64,000 nt of DNA from Actinomadura sp. NAK00032 (GCF_013364275.1 NZ_CP054932.1:5394001-5458000); one strand, 5' to 3'. Shown: positions 7,924 through 16,421, counted from the stretch's first letter. The notes: a model not told the origin generated them from the letters alone. Numbers and translations are program-made.

Positions 7924-9504
7924 TCAGGTCACGGTGACCACCACCGAATGCCAGCCGGTGGCCCCGTCCGGGAACGGAGGCTCCCGGTGCTCGGGCTGGG
8001 TCGTCCCGGTTCCGTCGGTGGCGCGGACGCGGAGCGTGTGCGAGCCGGGGAAGGCGTCCCATTCGGCGCCCCACTGCCGCCAGGTGTCGATGCCGGGTAC
8101 CGGGGCGAGCCGCGCCGGGCGCCAGGGCCCGTCGTCGACCTGCCACTCGACGGCGTCGATGCCGCGCTGCTGCGCCCAGGCGGTGCCGGCCACGGCGACG
8201 GGCCCGGTCTTGAGACGCGCGAACGGCTTGGGGACGTCGATGCGGGAGAAGGTCTTGACGGGGGCGCGTTCGGCGTAGCCGCGTTCGGTCCAGTACGCCT
8301 GGTCTGTCGCGAAGCGGGTGACCTTGAGGTCGACGACCCACTTGGTCGCCGACACGTAGCCGTACAGGCCGGGCACCACCAGGCGTGCGGGAAAGCCGTG
8401 CGCGACCGGCAGCGGCTCGCCGTTCATTCCCACGGCCAGCAGCGCGTCGCGTCCGTCCAGGACCGTCTCCAGCGGGGTGGACAGGGTCATGCCGTCGGAC
8501 GAGCGGGACAGGATCTGGTCGGCCCCCGGCCTCGCACCGGCGCGGCGGAGCAGCGGCGCCAGCGGCGCGCCGAGCCAGCGGGCGTTCCCGGCCAGGTCGC
8601 CGCCGACCTGGTTCGACACGCACGACAGCGTGATGTGCCGTTCGACGAGGTCGAGGTTCAGCAGGTCCTCGAAGGTCAGCTCGACCGGGCGGGCGACCAT
8701 GCCATGGATGCGCAGCGTCCAGTCGCGGGGATCGACCTGGGGCAGGACGAGTGCGGTGTCGACCCGGTAGAAGTCGGGGTTCGGCGTCCGGAACGGCGTC
8801 GCACCCGGGACCCGCGCCTGCGCGCCCGAGGGAACCGGCCCGGCCGGGCTCGCCGGGGCGGGCAGCCGCAGCCGGGCACGGACGGCGGAGACGTTCTCGC
8901 GGCGCAGCAGCGCCCGTCCGCCGGCGCCGCCGGCCGCCGCGACGGCCGCGACCCCGGCGCCGGTCAGCAGCACGCGCCGCCGGTCGTAGCCGCGGGTTGG
9001 CCCGGCGTCTCCGCCGCGGGTACCTTCACCCGCGGTAGAACGAGGTGAAGTGGGTCGGATGCTCCTGGTGAGCAGGGTCAGCGCGGCCATACCGCACGCG
9101 GCGCCGGCGACGGCCGGAACCGCGTCGACCGGATCCGCCATCGGACGGGTCAGGGCGGCGACGACGCCGACGACGCCGAACACCGCGAGCCCCACCAGGC
9201 CCCACGGCGGCCGTCTGCGGCTCAGCAGCCCGACCACGGCCGCCGCCACCGCGATCCCGCAGCCCAGCCCGATCAGCAGGACGGTCTTGTCGCTGGAGCC
9301 GAAGGCCCGGATCGCGAAGTCCTTCAGCCAGACGGGAGTGAGGTCGATGAACCCGGCGCCGACGGCGAGGATCGGCGACGCGGTGGCCCGCCCGAGGGCA
9401 CCGGCCGCCAGCTCGGCGGTCCCCAGTGCGGCGGCCGCGGCGAGCAGGCCGCGCAGCGCCGCGCCGGCCCACCGCAGCGGTCCGCTTGTTCTCTGGCCTG
9501 TCAC
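7924..9504 (-). CDS. Membrane-anchored molybdopterin-dependent oxidoreductase (sulfite-oxidase family)
   Basis: GTG 9504 is chosen because it lies 8 nt after a SigK-type -10, giving 526 residues. The N-terminal about 170 residues contain four or five membrane helices (e.g. LLGLGCGIAVAAAVVGLL-like and LAVFGVVGVVAAL). A linker follows, then the oxidoreductase molybdopterin-binding domain with FEDLLNLDLVERHITLSCVSN, whose Cys is the molybdenum ligand. A C-terminal dimerisation domain with VEWQVDDGPWRPA comes last. It probably transfers electrons between an external substrate (sulfite or oxidised methionine-like) and a membrane partner. It shares a promoter region and direction with the fasciclin gene and is divergent from sigK. 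Confidence 0.88.
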   Translation of the reverse strand: MTGQRTSGPLRWAGAALRGLLAAAAALGTAELAAGALGRATASPILAVGAGFIDLTPVWLKDFAIRAFGSSDKTVLLIGLGCGIAVAAAVVGLLSRRRPPWGLVGLAVFGVVGVVAALTRPMADPVDAVPAVAGAACGMAALTLLTRSIRPTSPRSTAGEGTRGGDAGPTRGYDRRRVLLTGAGVAAVAAAGGAGGRALLRRENVSAVRARLRLPAPASPAGPVPSGAQARVPGATPFRTPNPDFYRVDTALVLPQVDPRDWTLRIHGMVARPVELTFEDLLNLDLVERHITLSCVSNQVGGDLAGNARWLGAPLAPLLRRAGARPGADQILSRSSDGMTLSTPLETVLDGRDALLAVGMNGEPLPVAHGFPARLVVPGLYGYVSATKWVVDLKVTRFATDQAYWTERGYAERAPVKTFSRIDVPKPFARLKTGPVAVAGTAWAQQRGIDAVEWQVDDGPWRPARLAPVPGIDTWRQWGAEWDAFPGSHTLRVRATDGTGTTQPEHREPPFPDGATGWHSVVVTVT

Positions 9505-9512
9505 ACCGGGTG

Positions 9513-9538
9513 TTCGGGGCCGCACAGTCAGCGGATGG
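9513..9538 (-). promoter_or_regulatory. SigK-type promoter of the oxidoreductase-fasciclin unit
   Basis: On the minus strand, CCATCC (9538-9533) and CGAA (9516-9513) are separated by 16 nt. This matches the ECF SigK consensus as I recall it (CCATCC, then CGAA). The GTG start at 9504 follows after 8 nt, so the transcript is probably leaderless. Confidence 0.75.
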
Positions 9539-9565
9539 GTGCGACTTTCCGGGACCAGGATCCAC

Positions 9566-9591
9566 CCATCCGATCCCGCCCCGGCACCGAA
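9566..9591 (+). promoter_or_regulatory. SigK-type autoregulatory promoter of sigK-rskA
   Basis: CCATCC (9566-9571) and CGAA (9588-9591) are 16 nt apart, and GTG 9600 follows 8 nt after CGAA. The block from the -10 through the start codon, CCGAACACCCGGTGTG, is identical to the one on the opposite strand, so the two promoters mirror each other. This implies that SigK drives its own gene and the divergent unit. Confidence 0.75.
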
Positions 9592-9599
9592 CACCCGGT

Positions 9600-10184
9600 G
9601 TGGAGATGACTGATCCGACGAGCGGACGCGCCGCGCCCCCCGGCCTCCCGGACCTGGGCGAACTGCTCGTCCTGGTCGCCCGGGGCGACCGGGACGCTTT
9701 CGAGCAGGTCTACGAGCGGCTGTCCGGCCCCGTGTACGGGCTGGCGCTGCGCGTCGTCCGCGACCCGGCCCAGGCCGAGGAGATCGCCCAGGAGGTCCTG
9801 GTCGAGCTCTGGCGCAAGGCATCGCACTACCGGCCCGACAAGGGCGGCGCCACCGCGTGGGCGCTGACCATGGCCCACCGCCGCGCCATCGACCGGGTCC
9901 GCTCCGCCCAGGCCGGCCGCGACCGCGAGGAGCGCGCGGGCGCGCCCGGCCCCGACTACGACCAGGTCGCCGAGGAGGCCGGCACCCGGCTGGAACACCA
10001 GCAGGTGCGCCGCTGCCTGCGCGGCCTCACCCCGACCCAGCGCGAGTCGATCACGCTCGCCTACTACGGCGGCTACACCTACCGGGAGGTCGCCGAACTG
10101 CTCGGCGTCGGCCTCGCCGCCGTCAAGACCCGGATGCGCGACGGGCTGATCCGGCTGCGCGACTGCCTGGGGGTGCGGGCATGA
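9600..10184 (+). CDS. sigK: ECF sigma factor SigK
   Basis: A 194-residue group IV sigma factor. The region 2 helices include PVYGLALRVVRDPAQAEEIA and VLVELWRKASHYRP, and region 4 contains LTPTQRESITLAYYGGYTYR followed by VAELLGVGLAAVKTRMRDGL. GTG 9600 is favoured because it lies 8 nt from the -10, exactly as in the divergent gene; ATG 9606 is a two-codon-shorter alternative with a GGAG that is too close to act as a ribosome site. The stop overlaps the rskA start as ATGA, the usual coupling of a sigma factor with its anti-sigma factor. Its targets here appear to be its own operon and the oxidoreductase-fasciclin unit. Confidence 0.9.
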   Translation: MEMTDPTSGRAAPPGLPDLGELLVLVARGDRDAFEQVYERLSGPVYGLALRVVRDPAQAEEIAQEVLVELWRKASHYRPDKGGATAWALTMAHRRAIDRVRSAQAGRDREERAGAPGPDYDQVAEEAGTRLEHQQVRRCLRGLTPTQRESITLAYYGGYTYREVAELLGVGLAAVKTRMRDGLIRLRDCLGVRA

Positions 10185-10900
10185 CCCACGACCCGCACGA
10201 CCTCGCCGGCGCCTACGCCCTGGACGCGCTGCCCGACACCGAGCGGCGCCGGTTCCAACGCCACCTGCCCGGCTGCCAGGCCTGCGCGGACGAGGTCACC
10301 GGGCTGCGCGAGACCACCGCCCGGCTGGCGCTCGCCGCGTCCCGGCGGCCGCCGCCCGCGCTGCGCGACCGCGTCCTCGCCGAGATCGGCCGGACGCGGC
10401 AGTCACCGCCACGCCTCACCCGCCGGCTGCCGCCCGCCCCCGGACGCGGCCTGAGCTGGCTGGCCGCCGCCGCCTGCCTCCTGCTCGCCCTCGCCGGCGG
10501 CATCACGGCCGCGCGTTTCCAGGGCGACGCCGAACGGGCGCGGGACCTCAACCGGCGGATCGCCGCCGTGATGACGGCCCCCGACGCCCGATCGTCCACG
10601 GCCCGGACACAGGACGGCGCCACGGTCACGGTCGTGTCGTCGCGATCCCTAGACGAAGCGGTGATCACCACGTCCCGGCTGAAGCGGCTGCCGGCGGCGA
10701 AGACCTACCAGCTGTGGTTCCTGGCCGCCTCCGCCGCCCCGCGCCCCGGCGGCGTCCTGCGGCCGCCCGCGGACCGGCCGTCCCGGCCGATCATCGCGTC
10801 CGGGCTCGGGAACGCCCGGCAGATCGCCATGACCGTCGAACCCGCGGGCGGCTCCGCCCGGCCGTCGACCGACCCCTTCCTCACCCTCCCCCTAGCCTGA
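10181..10900 (+). CDS. rskA: Anti-sigma-K factor RskA
   Basis: A 239-residue bitopic membrane protein. The cytoplasmic N-terminus has the anti-sigma fold with HDLAGAYALDALPDTE and a zinc-type HLPGCQAC motif at about residues 25-32. A single membrane helix (LSWLAAAACLLLALAGGI) lies near residues 89-106. The outside domain, about residues 107-239, has the RskA-C signature (KTYQLWFLAASAAPRPGGVL). It sequesters SigK and is presumably released by regulated proteolysis. The ATGA overlap with sigK supports the pairing. Confidence 0.9.
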   Translation: MTHDPHDLAGAYALDALPDTERRRFQRHLPGCQACADEVTGLRETTARLALAASRRPPPALRDRVLAEIGRTRQSPPRLTRRLPPAPGRGLSWLAAAACLLLALAGGITAARFQGDAERARDLNRRIAAVMTAPDARSSTARTQDGATVTVVSSRSLDEAVITTSRLKRLPAAKTYQLWFLAASAAPRPGGVLRPPADRPSRPIIASGLGNARQIAMTVEPAGGSARPSTDPFLTLPLA

Positions 10901-10969
10901 CCGCAGTAAGGAACGAACGCCTGCGGGCGCCGGTCCTGCTGTGGGAGCTCCGAGCCGGGTCGCGATCGG

Positions 10970-11839
10970 TCACAGGGCCTGGACGAGTTCGTCCCGCACC
11001 CAGGTGCGCAGGGTGGTCGGCGTCGTGGACATGACCGAGCGCGGCTGTTCGGGCACGAAGCCGTCCCGCAGGCCGGTGGTCATGCCGAGCACCGCGCTCG
11101 CCAGCGCCGGCGGCATGCCCGCCGCGAGGTACTGCTGGTACATCGCCTCGTCGGGCACGGACTCGACGACGACTTCCCGGCCGAGCTCGCCGGTCAGGAT
11201 CTCCCCGACCTGAGCCCAGGTCAGGTCTTCGGGGCCATGGACGGCCTGGACGCGCCGCCGCCGCCACGAGCAGTCGAGCAAGACCATGGCCGCGACCTCG
11301 GCGATGTCGCGAGGAGCCACCCAGCCCATGGGGGCGTCGAGCGGCAGCGCCGTCTCGATCCTGCCGGTGCGGAGCGCCTCGATCTGGAGGATCAGGTTCG
11401 TGAAGAAGTAGCCGCACCGGAGGTGGGCGACGTCGATGCCCAGCGCGTCCAGCGCCACCTCCGTGGCGGCCAGCCCATCGATCTCCCCGGCACCATGGCG
11501 CTTCTCCGCCCCGACGCTGCTCTGGAAGACGACCTTCGCGATCCGGTTGTCCTCGACCGCCGCCACGATCGCTTCGGTGGCGCGCGCATAGTCGGCCATG
11601 GGGTCCTCGGAGGCCGAGGTCGGATCGACCCAGTAGACGGCGTCGACGCCACGGGTCGCCGCCACGACCTCCTTCCGGTCCCAGGAGTCGGCGCGGGCCA
11701 CCTCGACATGCCCCCGCAGCTCGTCGGAGAGCTGGTCGGGGTGCCGCGTCAGCAGCAGCGGCCGGACGCCGGCACGGACCAGCATCCGAGTCAGATGGCG
11801 GCCGACGTTCCCGTTGGGGGTGGTCACTGCGATCCGCAA
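10970..11839 (-). CDS. NmrA-like NAD(P)-binding oxidoreductase
   Basis: The start is a TTG at 11839, decided by the strong ribosome site GGAAGGAG 7 nt upstream and by the protein beginning LRIAVTTPNGNVGRHLTRML, a typical NmrA/atypical-SDR nucleotide-binding strand-loop (TPNGNVG). The 289-residue protein continues with VARADSWDRKEVVAATRGVD and VVFQSSVGAEKRHGAGEIDG. It lacks the classical YxxxK of active SDRs, as NmrA proteins usually do. It is probably a redox-sensing or NAD(P)H-dependent reductase. It is convergent with rskA, with 69 bp between the stops. Confidence 0.85.
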   Translation of the reverse strand: MRIAVTTPNGNVGRHLTRMLVRAGVRPLLLTRHPDQLSDELRGHVEVARADSWDRKEVVAATRGVDAVYWVDPTSASEDPMADYARATEAIVAAVEDNRIAKVVFQSSVGAEKRHGAGEIDGLAATEVALDALGIDVAHLRCGYFFTNLILQIEALRTGRIETALPLDAPMGWVAPRDIAEVAAMVLLDCSWRRRRVQAVHGPEDLTWAQVGEILTGELGREVVVESVPDEAMYQQYLAAGMPPALASAVLGMTTGLRDGFVPEQPRSVMSTTPTTLRTWVRDELVQAL

Positions 11840-11907
11840 GGCGGGTCTCCTTCCACTCGGGTTGGAGACCCACGCTACGAACGAATGCGGCCGAATCCCG
11901 GCCGCAT

Positions 11908-12075
11908 TTATCCCAGTTGGTCGCGGCGGCGGGTCAGGTGGGCGGTTTCGGCGGTGTTGCCGGCCAGTTCGATGGCCTCGTCGTACGCGGCGCGCGACTG
12001 CCGCCTCCCGCACCCAGACGCCCGCGAGGTACTCCTTGGACTCCACGAAGGGCCCGTCGCTGAACACCGCCTCCC
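11908..12075 (-). pseudogene. Fused remnants of a DGPF (YCII) protein and an ECF42-type sigma factor
   Basis: Two adjacent fragments in different frames are readable. VFSDGPFVESKEYLAGVWV (about 12070-12010) is the core of a YCII/DGPF domain. RAAYDEAIELAGNTAETAHL followed by TRRRDQLG and TAA at 11908 is the last segment of a DUF6596-type sigma factor. DGPF proteins and ECF42 sigma factors normally sit side by side as full genes (about 120 and 400 residues). Here nearly all of both is deleted, and the two stubs are joined in their original order. Confidence 0.6.
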
Positions 12076-12121
12076 AAAAAAATCGGTCAAGGTGACGCTG
12101 GTGTCGGTACGTTGTTGCGTC

Positions 12122-13096
12122 GTGCTCAACACGCGCCTCGATCTTGACCGGATATGCGCGGCCCGCCGCGTGATCGACCCGGTGTTCCTGGACACTCCGC
12201 TGTTCCGGTGCGAAGCCTTGGGACGCGCGCTGGGCTGCGCGGTCAGCATCAAGCTGGAGACGGCGAACCCCGTCCGCAGTTTCAAGGCACGGGGAACCGA
12301 GGTCGTCGCGGATCGGCTGAGCGGTCAGGGTCGGCGGGCCGTGGTGTGCGCCAGCGCCGGCAATCTGGGCTGGGCGCTGGGCTGGTCGGGCCGCCGCCAT
12401 GACCTGGACGTGACGGTCGTGGCATCGCGCCGGGCGCCCGCCGCCAAGCTCGATCGGATCCGCGCCTCGGGTGCGGTGCTGGAAGTGGTCGACGGCGACT
12501 TCGACCTGGCCCGGGAGCGGGCGGCGGACATCGCGCGGCGGCGCGGCGTCCGGCTGGTCGAAGACAGTCTGGACATCGAGACCTGTGAGGGCGCGGCGAC
12601 CATCGGCCTCGAACTGGTGCGGCAGGCGCCCCCCTTGGACGCCGTGCTGATCGCCCTGGGAGGCGGCGCCATGGCCACCGGCGTGGGCTACGTCCTGAAG
12701 GCCCTGGCACCCGGAGCCGAGATGATCTGCGTGCAGCCCCATGGTGCGCCGGCGATGACCCGCTCCTGGCAGGAGCGCCGGGTCGTCACCACCGACTCCA
12801 CCGACACCATCGCCGACGGCGTCGCCGGCCGCCGCCCCATCCCCGTCGTGCTGGACGATCTCCTGGCGGTGGCCGACGACGCCGTCCTGGTCGAGGAGGC
12901 GTCCATCGTCGCGGGCATGCGGATGCTCCTGCAGCACGCGGGTCTGGTCGTCGAACCCTCAGCGGCCCTCGGCGTCGCCGCCGTCCTGGAAGACCCGGAC
13001 CGCTTCGCCGGCCGCCACGTGGTCACCGTCATCTGCGGCAGCAACGTCGACCTGGACGACTATCACCGCTGGGTCCGCCCCGATCCGCTCAGATAG
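12122..13096 (+). CDS. PLP-dependent serine/threonine dehydratase family enzyme
   Basis: A fold-type II PLP enzyme of 324 residues from GTG 12122; in-frame GTGs at 12101 and 12092 are possible longer starts, the former with an AAGG ahead. The Schiff-base lysine is in NPVRSFKARG (Lys55). A second motif, CASAGNLGWALG, binds the substrate carboxylate, and LIALGGGAMATGVG is the phosphate loop. It probably deaminates a hydroxy-amino acid to a keto acid, or acts as a racemase. It stands alone behind the ECF42/DGPF scar, and its stop overlaps the convergent flavoprotein stop by 8 bp. Confidence 0.88.
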   Translation: MLNTRLDLDRICAARRVIDPVFLDTPLFRCEALGRALGCAVSIKLETANPVRSFKARGTEVVADRLSGQGRRAVVCASAGNLGWALGWSGRRHDLDVTVVASRRAPAAKLDRIRASGAVLEVVDGDFDLARERAADIARRRGVRLVEDSLDIETCEGAATIGLELVRQAPPLDAVLIALGGGAMATGVGYVLKALAPGAEMICVQPHGAPAMTRSWQERRVVTTDSTDTIADGVAGRRPIPVVLDDLLAVADDAVLVEEASIVAGMRMLLQHAGLVVEPSAALGVAAVLEDPDRFAGRHVVTVICGSNVDLDDYHRWVRPDPLR

Positions 13097-15215
13097 CGGT
13101 GGCCACCTTCCACGCCGAGTGCATCGCGCCCTCGATGTAGTCGACCTCGCCGGCGTCGCCGACGACGTGGACCTCGACGCCGTCCCGGGCCAGTTCGTCG
13201 GCGAGCGGCGCCGCCGCCGAGACGCCCGACGCCACGACGACCATGCGCGCCGGCGCGGAGTGCGTCCTGCCCTCGACCGTGAACTCGACGGTCTTGCGCG
13301 TGATGCGCTCGACGGTCGCGTTGCGGTGGATCTTCACGCCGAGTTCGCCGGCGTGCTTGACCGCGGTCCAGCGGCGGGGCATCGCCATCGGCACACCGAG
13401 CTGCCGGCCCTCCTCGACCAAAGTCACCCGGCTGCCGCGCGCGGCGAGGAACTCCGCGAGTTCGAGACCGACGAGCGAGCCGCCGATGACGACGACGTAC
13501 TTGCTCATCGGCAGGAACCTGAGGTACCTGCGGCTCAGGTCGCGAATCCTGGCGGGGCTCTTGGTGATCCCGGCGAGGCCGCCGAGCCTGCCGGCGACCC
13601 GCAGGAACAGCGGCTGGTCCGAGATGTCACCGGTGCCGGTCATCAGGCCGCGCAGGCTGTCGCCGGTGTGCACGTGGGGCAGGTCGCCGCCCGGAACGCT
13701 CGGACGTCCCCGCACGGCGCCCGTGGCGACGACGACGGCGTCGGGCGCGAGGGCCTTGATCGTCGCGGCGGTGGCCTCGGTCTTCAGCCGGACGTCGACA
13801 CCGGCCCGCCGCACCTCCTGGGCGAGCCAGTTCAGCAGGCGCTCGTTGTCGGGGGTGGTCAGCGTCGAGAACCACAGCGTTCCGCCGAGACGGTCGGTCT
13901 TGTCCAGCAGGGTGACGCGGTGGCCGCGTTCGGTGGCGACGCGGGCGGTCTCCATGCCGCCGGGTCCGGCGCCGACGACGACGATGTGCTTGGGGGCCGT
14001 GGTGCGCGGGAACGGCAGCAGCGTCTCCTCGCCCAGCGCGGGGTTGACCGCGCACAGCGGGGTGGCGTCCCAGAAGTTCTCCTGCACGCACACGTAGCAG
14101 TTGATGCACGGGCGGACCTGCTCACCGACGCCGGCCTTGAGCTTGTTGACCAGGTCGGGATCGGCGAGCAGCTGGCGGCCCATGGCGACGAAGTCGGTGT
14201 GGCCCTCGGTGATCATCTGCTCGCCGACCTCGGGCAGCATGCGGCCGACGGTGATGACCGGGATCGACACCGCGCGCTTCACGACCGCGGCGTTGGCGGT
14301 GTAGAAGCCGACCTTGTCGGGCAGCGGGCCGTCGGTGAAGTTCGCGAACGCGTTCAGCGCGGTGCCGGTGACGTGGATGGCGTCGGCGCCGGCCTGCTCG
14401 AACATGGCCGCGGCACCGGCGGCCTCGTCGGGCGTCAGCCCCTCGGACTCGCCGTACTCCTGGCCCGCCAGGCGCACGATGACGGCGAGGTCGTCACCGA
14501 CTTCCTCCTTGACGGCGCGGATCACCTCGCACGTCAGCCGCGCCCGGTTCTCGAGCGACCCGCCGTACTCGTCGGTGCGCTGGTTGGAGTAGCGGCTCAG
14601 GAAGCCGCCGAGCACGTAGTTGTGGGCGCAGTGGATCTCGACGGCGTCGCCACCGGCGGTCTTCACGCGGCCCGCCGCCTCCGCGAACATCTGGACCAGC
14701 CACGCGAGGTCCTCGTGGGTGGCCTCGCGGTGGGTGGCCTTCTTGCCCTCCTGGATCGCCGCCATCTTCCCGAGTTCCTCGGGGGTGCAGTCGATCATCG
14801 CGCTCATGTCGCCGGGCGGCTTCGGGACGGACGGCACCAGCTGCGGGCGGCCGTCCAGGGTGTCGATCCGGGCGACCTTGCCATGGTGCACCATCTGCAC
14901 GCACAGCTTGCTGCCGGCCTCGTGGACCGCGTCGGCCAGCGCCGTGAGGCCGGGGATGAACCGGTCCTCGGACAGGCCCGGCTCCTTGCGGCTGGTGCAG
15001 CCGGCCGGGTAGGCGACGGCGCAGCAGCCCGTGATGATCATTCCGGTGCCGCCCCTGGCGCGCGCCGCGAAGTGGTCTATGTCGCCCTGGTGTATCTCGC
15101 CGTCCTCGCAGAGGTTCATGTCCATCGCGGGGAGAATCACTCGGTTGGCCAGCGCGATGGGCCCGATCTTGCCGGGCGAGAGGAGGGCTGGGAACGTTTG
15201 CTGTCGGATCACCAC
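13089..15215 (-). CDS. FadH-like NADH:flavin oxidoreductase with 4Fe-4S and FAD domains
   Basis: A 708-residue, three-domain enzyme of the 2,4-dienoyl-CoA reductase / trimethylamine dehydrogenase type. An old-yellow-enzyme TIM barrel occupies about residues 1-350 (LANRVILPAMDMNL, HCAHNYVLGGFLS). An iron-sulfur cluster motif CINCYVC plus a later Cys in ATPLCAVNP lies near 368-386. An FAD/NAD(P)-binding half follows (HIVVVGAGPGGMETA, then YVVVIGGSLVGLELAEFLA). It reduces an unsaturated carbonyl or CoA substrate in the cytosol. The GTG start has no good ribosome site, so the start is less sure than the function. The neighbouring hydrolase is on the same strand, 48 bp upstream. Confidence 0.9.
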   Translation of the reverse strand: MVIRQQTFPALLSPGKIGPIALANRVILPAMDMNLCEDGEIHQGDIDHFAARARGGTGMIITGCCAVAYPAGCTSRKEPGLSEDRFIPGLTALADAVHEAGSKLCVQMVHHGKVARIDTLDGRPQLVPSVPKPPGDMSAMIDCTPEELGKMAAIQEGKKATHREATHEDLAWLVQMFAEAAGRVKTAGGDAVEIHCAHNYVLGGFLSRYSNQRTDEYGGSLENRARLTCEVIRAVKEEVGDDLAVIVRLAGQEYGESEGLTPDEAAGAAAMFEQAGADAIHVTGTALNAFANFTDGPLPDKVGFYTANAAVVKRAVSIPVITVGRMLPEVGEQMITEGHTDFVAMGRQLLADPDLVNKLKAGVGEQVRPCINCYVCVQENFWDATPLCAVNPALGEETLLPFPRTTAPKHIVVVGAGPGGMETARVATERGHRVTLLDKTDRLGGTLWFSTLTTPDNERLLNWLAQEVRRAGVDVRLKTEATAATIKALAPDAVVVATGAVRGRPSVPGGDLPHVHTGDSLRGLMTGTGDISDQPLFLRVAGRLGGLAGITKSPARIRDLSRRYLRFLPMSKYVVVIGGSLVGLELAEFLAARGSRVTLVEEGRQLGVPMAMPRRWTAVKHAGELGVKIHRNATVERITRKTVEFTVEGRTHSAPARMVVVASGVSAAAPLADELARDGVEVHVVGDAGEVDYIEGAMHSAWKVATAI

Positions 15216-15263
15216 CGGCAGGACGATATTTCACAACGCCGATCGCCTCTGCCTCCTTCTCGC

Positions 15264-16169
15264 TCAGCGAGACGTGCTCGGGGGCGGCGAGACCGTCCCG
15301 GACTCCAGGAAGCCGGTGATGGTGGCGGCGATGGCCGGGTAGTCATCGCCGAGCCAGATCATGTGGCTGGGGGCGGCGCTGGCCACCAGGCGGGCGTGCG
15401 GGATGGTCCCGGCGAGCGATCGCGCGTGGTCGTAGGCGACCGATCCGTCGTCGCGGCTGGCGATCACCAGCGCCGGCCGGCTCACCCGGGCGGCCGCGGC
15501 GGCGAGCCGGGCGACGGCCCTCGGGGTGGACGTGGCACGCACGTCGTTGCGGAAGCCGGCGCCGGAGCGCATCCGGCCGAAGAGGTCCAGCAACGCCCCG
15601 CGCCGCGCGTCGGTGAGTGAGGCGAGCACGACGGCGACCGGACGGGCGGTCAGGTCCGGCAGCAGCAGCCGCAGCGCCAAGCCCGGAGCGCGGCGCGTCA
15701 TCGCCCGTATCAGCCTCCAGGTCACCGCCTCAGTTCCCGGATGGAAGACCACCGCGGCGCCCATCCGGGTGCGGCGATCGGGCCAGAGCACCGGCCCCAC
15801 GGCGCTTTGCAGGATCAGCCTCTCGACCAGCTCGGGATGACGGGCCGCCAGCGCCACCGCGGTCGGCCCTCCCGCCGACTGGCCCACCACCGCGGCCAGA
15901 GGTCCCAGCCCGAGCTCGGCGCACAGACCGGCGACCACGTCGGCGAAACCGTCCGGCGAGGTACCGGTGGCCAGCGGCGTCCGGCCGTAGCCGGGACGCG
16001 AGACCGCCAGGATCGTGTACCCCGCGTCGGCGAACACCTCCTCGCCGAGCGGCAGGCCGGCCCGCATGTGCCCGCCGTGCAGCATGAGCACCACGCCCGG
16101 ACCGCGCCGCTCCAACCGGTACTCCACCGGGCCCTCGGCCAGAGCGATCACCTGCGTGGCCAGTTCCAC
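15264..16169 (-). CDS. Alpha/beta hydrolase
   Basis: A 301-residue hydrolase of the alpha/beta fold. The oxyanion region is VVLMLHGGHMRAG (about residues 26-38), the nucleophile elbow is VVGQSAGGPTA (Ser near residue 99), an acid is expected in ALVIASRDDGSVAYD, and the catalytic His is in SAAPSHMIWLGD. GTG 16169 has GGAAGGGA ahead of it. No signal peptide is seen. The substrate is unknown; it may be co-transcribed with the downstream FadH-like reductase. It is divergent from the catabolic operon that begins at 16422. Confidence 0.88.
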   Translation of the reverse strand: MELATQVIALAEGPVEYRLERRGPGVVLMLHGGHMRAGLPLGEEVFADAGYTILAVSRPGYGRTPLATGTSPDGFADVVAGLCAELGLGPLAAVVGQSAGGPTAVALAARHPELVERLILQSAVGPVLWPDRRTRMGAAVVFHPGTEAVTWRLIRAMTRRAPGLALRLLLPDLTARPVAVVLASLTDARRGALLDLFGRMRSGAGFRNDVRATSTPRAVARLAAAAARVSRPALVIASRDDGSVAYDHARSLAGTIPHARLVASAAPSHMIWLGDDYPAIAATITGFLESGTVSPPPSTSR

Positions 16170-16304
16170 CGGCGTCCCTTCCGACTACGGCGTCCCGGCC
16201 CGGCGGCCGGACCGGCGATTCGAGGAGCACCCTAGCCCGGCCGGGCGGGGCGAACTGGTTCGCCCGTTGCGCGCGTCAGCACAACTGCGCAGGTCAGCGG
16301 GTAG

Positions 16305-16319
16305 TTTTGCAGTGCAAAA
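16305..16319. promoter_or_regulatory. AT-rich palindrome, candidate IclR operator of the catabolic operon
   Basis: TTTTGCAGTGCAAAA is a perfect 7-bp inverted repeat around a single G, conspicuous in this GC-rich DNA. It is 102 bp upstream of the first operon gene and 135 bp upstream of the divergent hydrolase. IclR-family regulators bind palindromes of this size, and an IclR gene lies inside the operon. The link is inference. Confidence 0.6.
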
Positions 16320-16421
16320 TCATGTGTTGTGAATCTGGTGCGGGGGTTGGTGCGCGCCATAGCCTCCACGACTACCGGCACGGACGTCCGGTTACGTGGT
16401 TCCTGGGGCGAATGAGGTCCG

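Noticed and set aside
7126..9048. Long plus-strand open frame opposite the fasciclin and oxidoreductase genes
   Set aside because: Gly/Arg-rich antisense shadow caused by high third-position GC; the minus-strand proteins have clear domains.
13119..15620. 833-codon plus-strand frame opposite the FadH-like gene
   Set aside because: Composition is typical of antisense to a GC-rich gene (Val/Gly/Arg/His); no motifs; the flavoprotein on the other strand is unmistakable.
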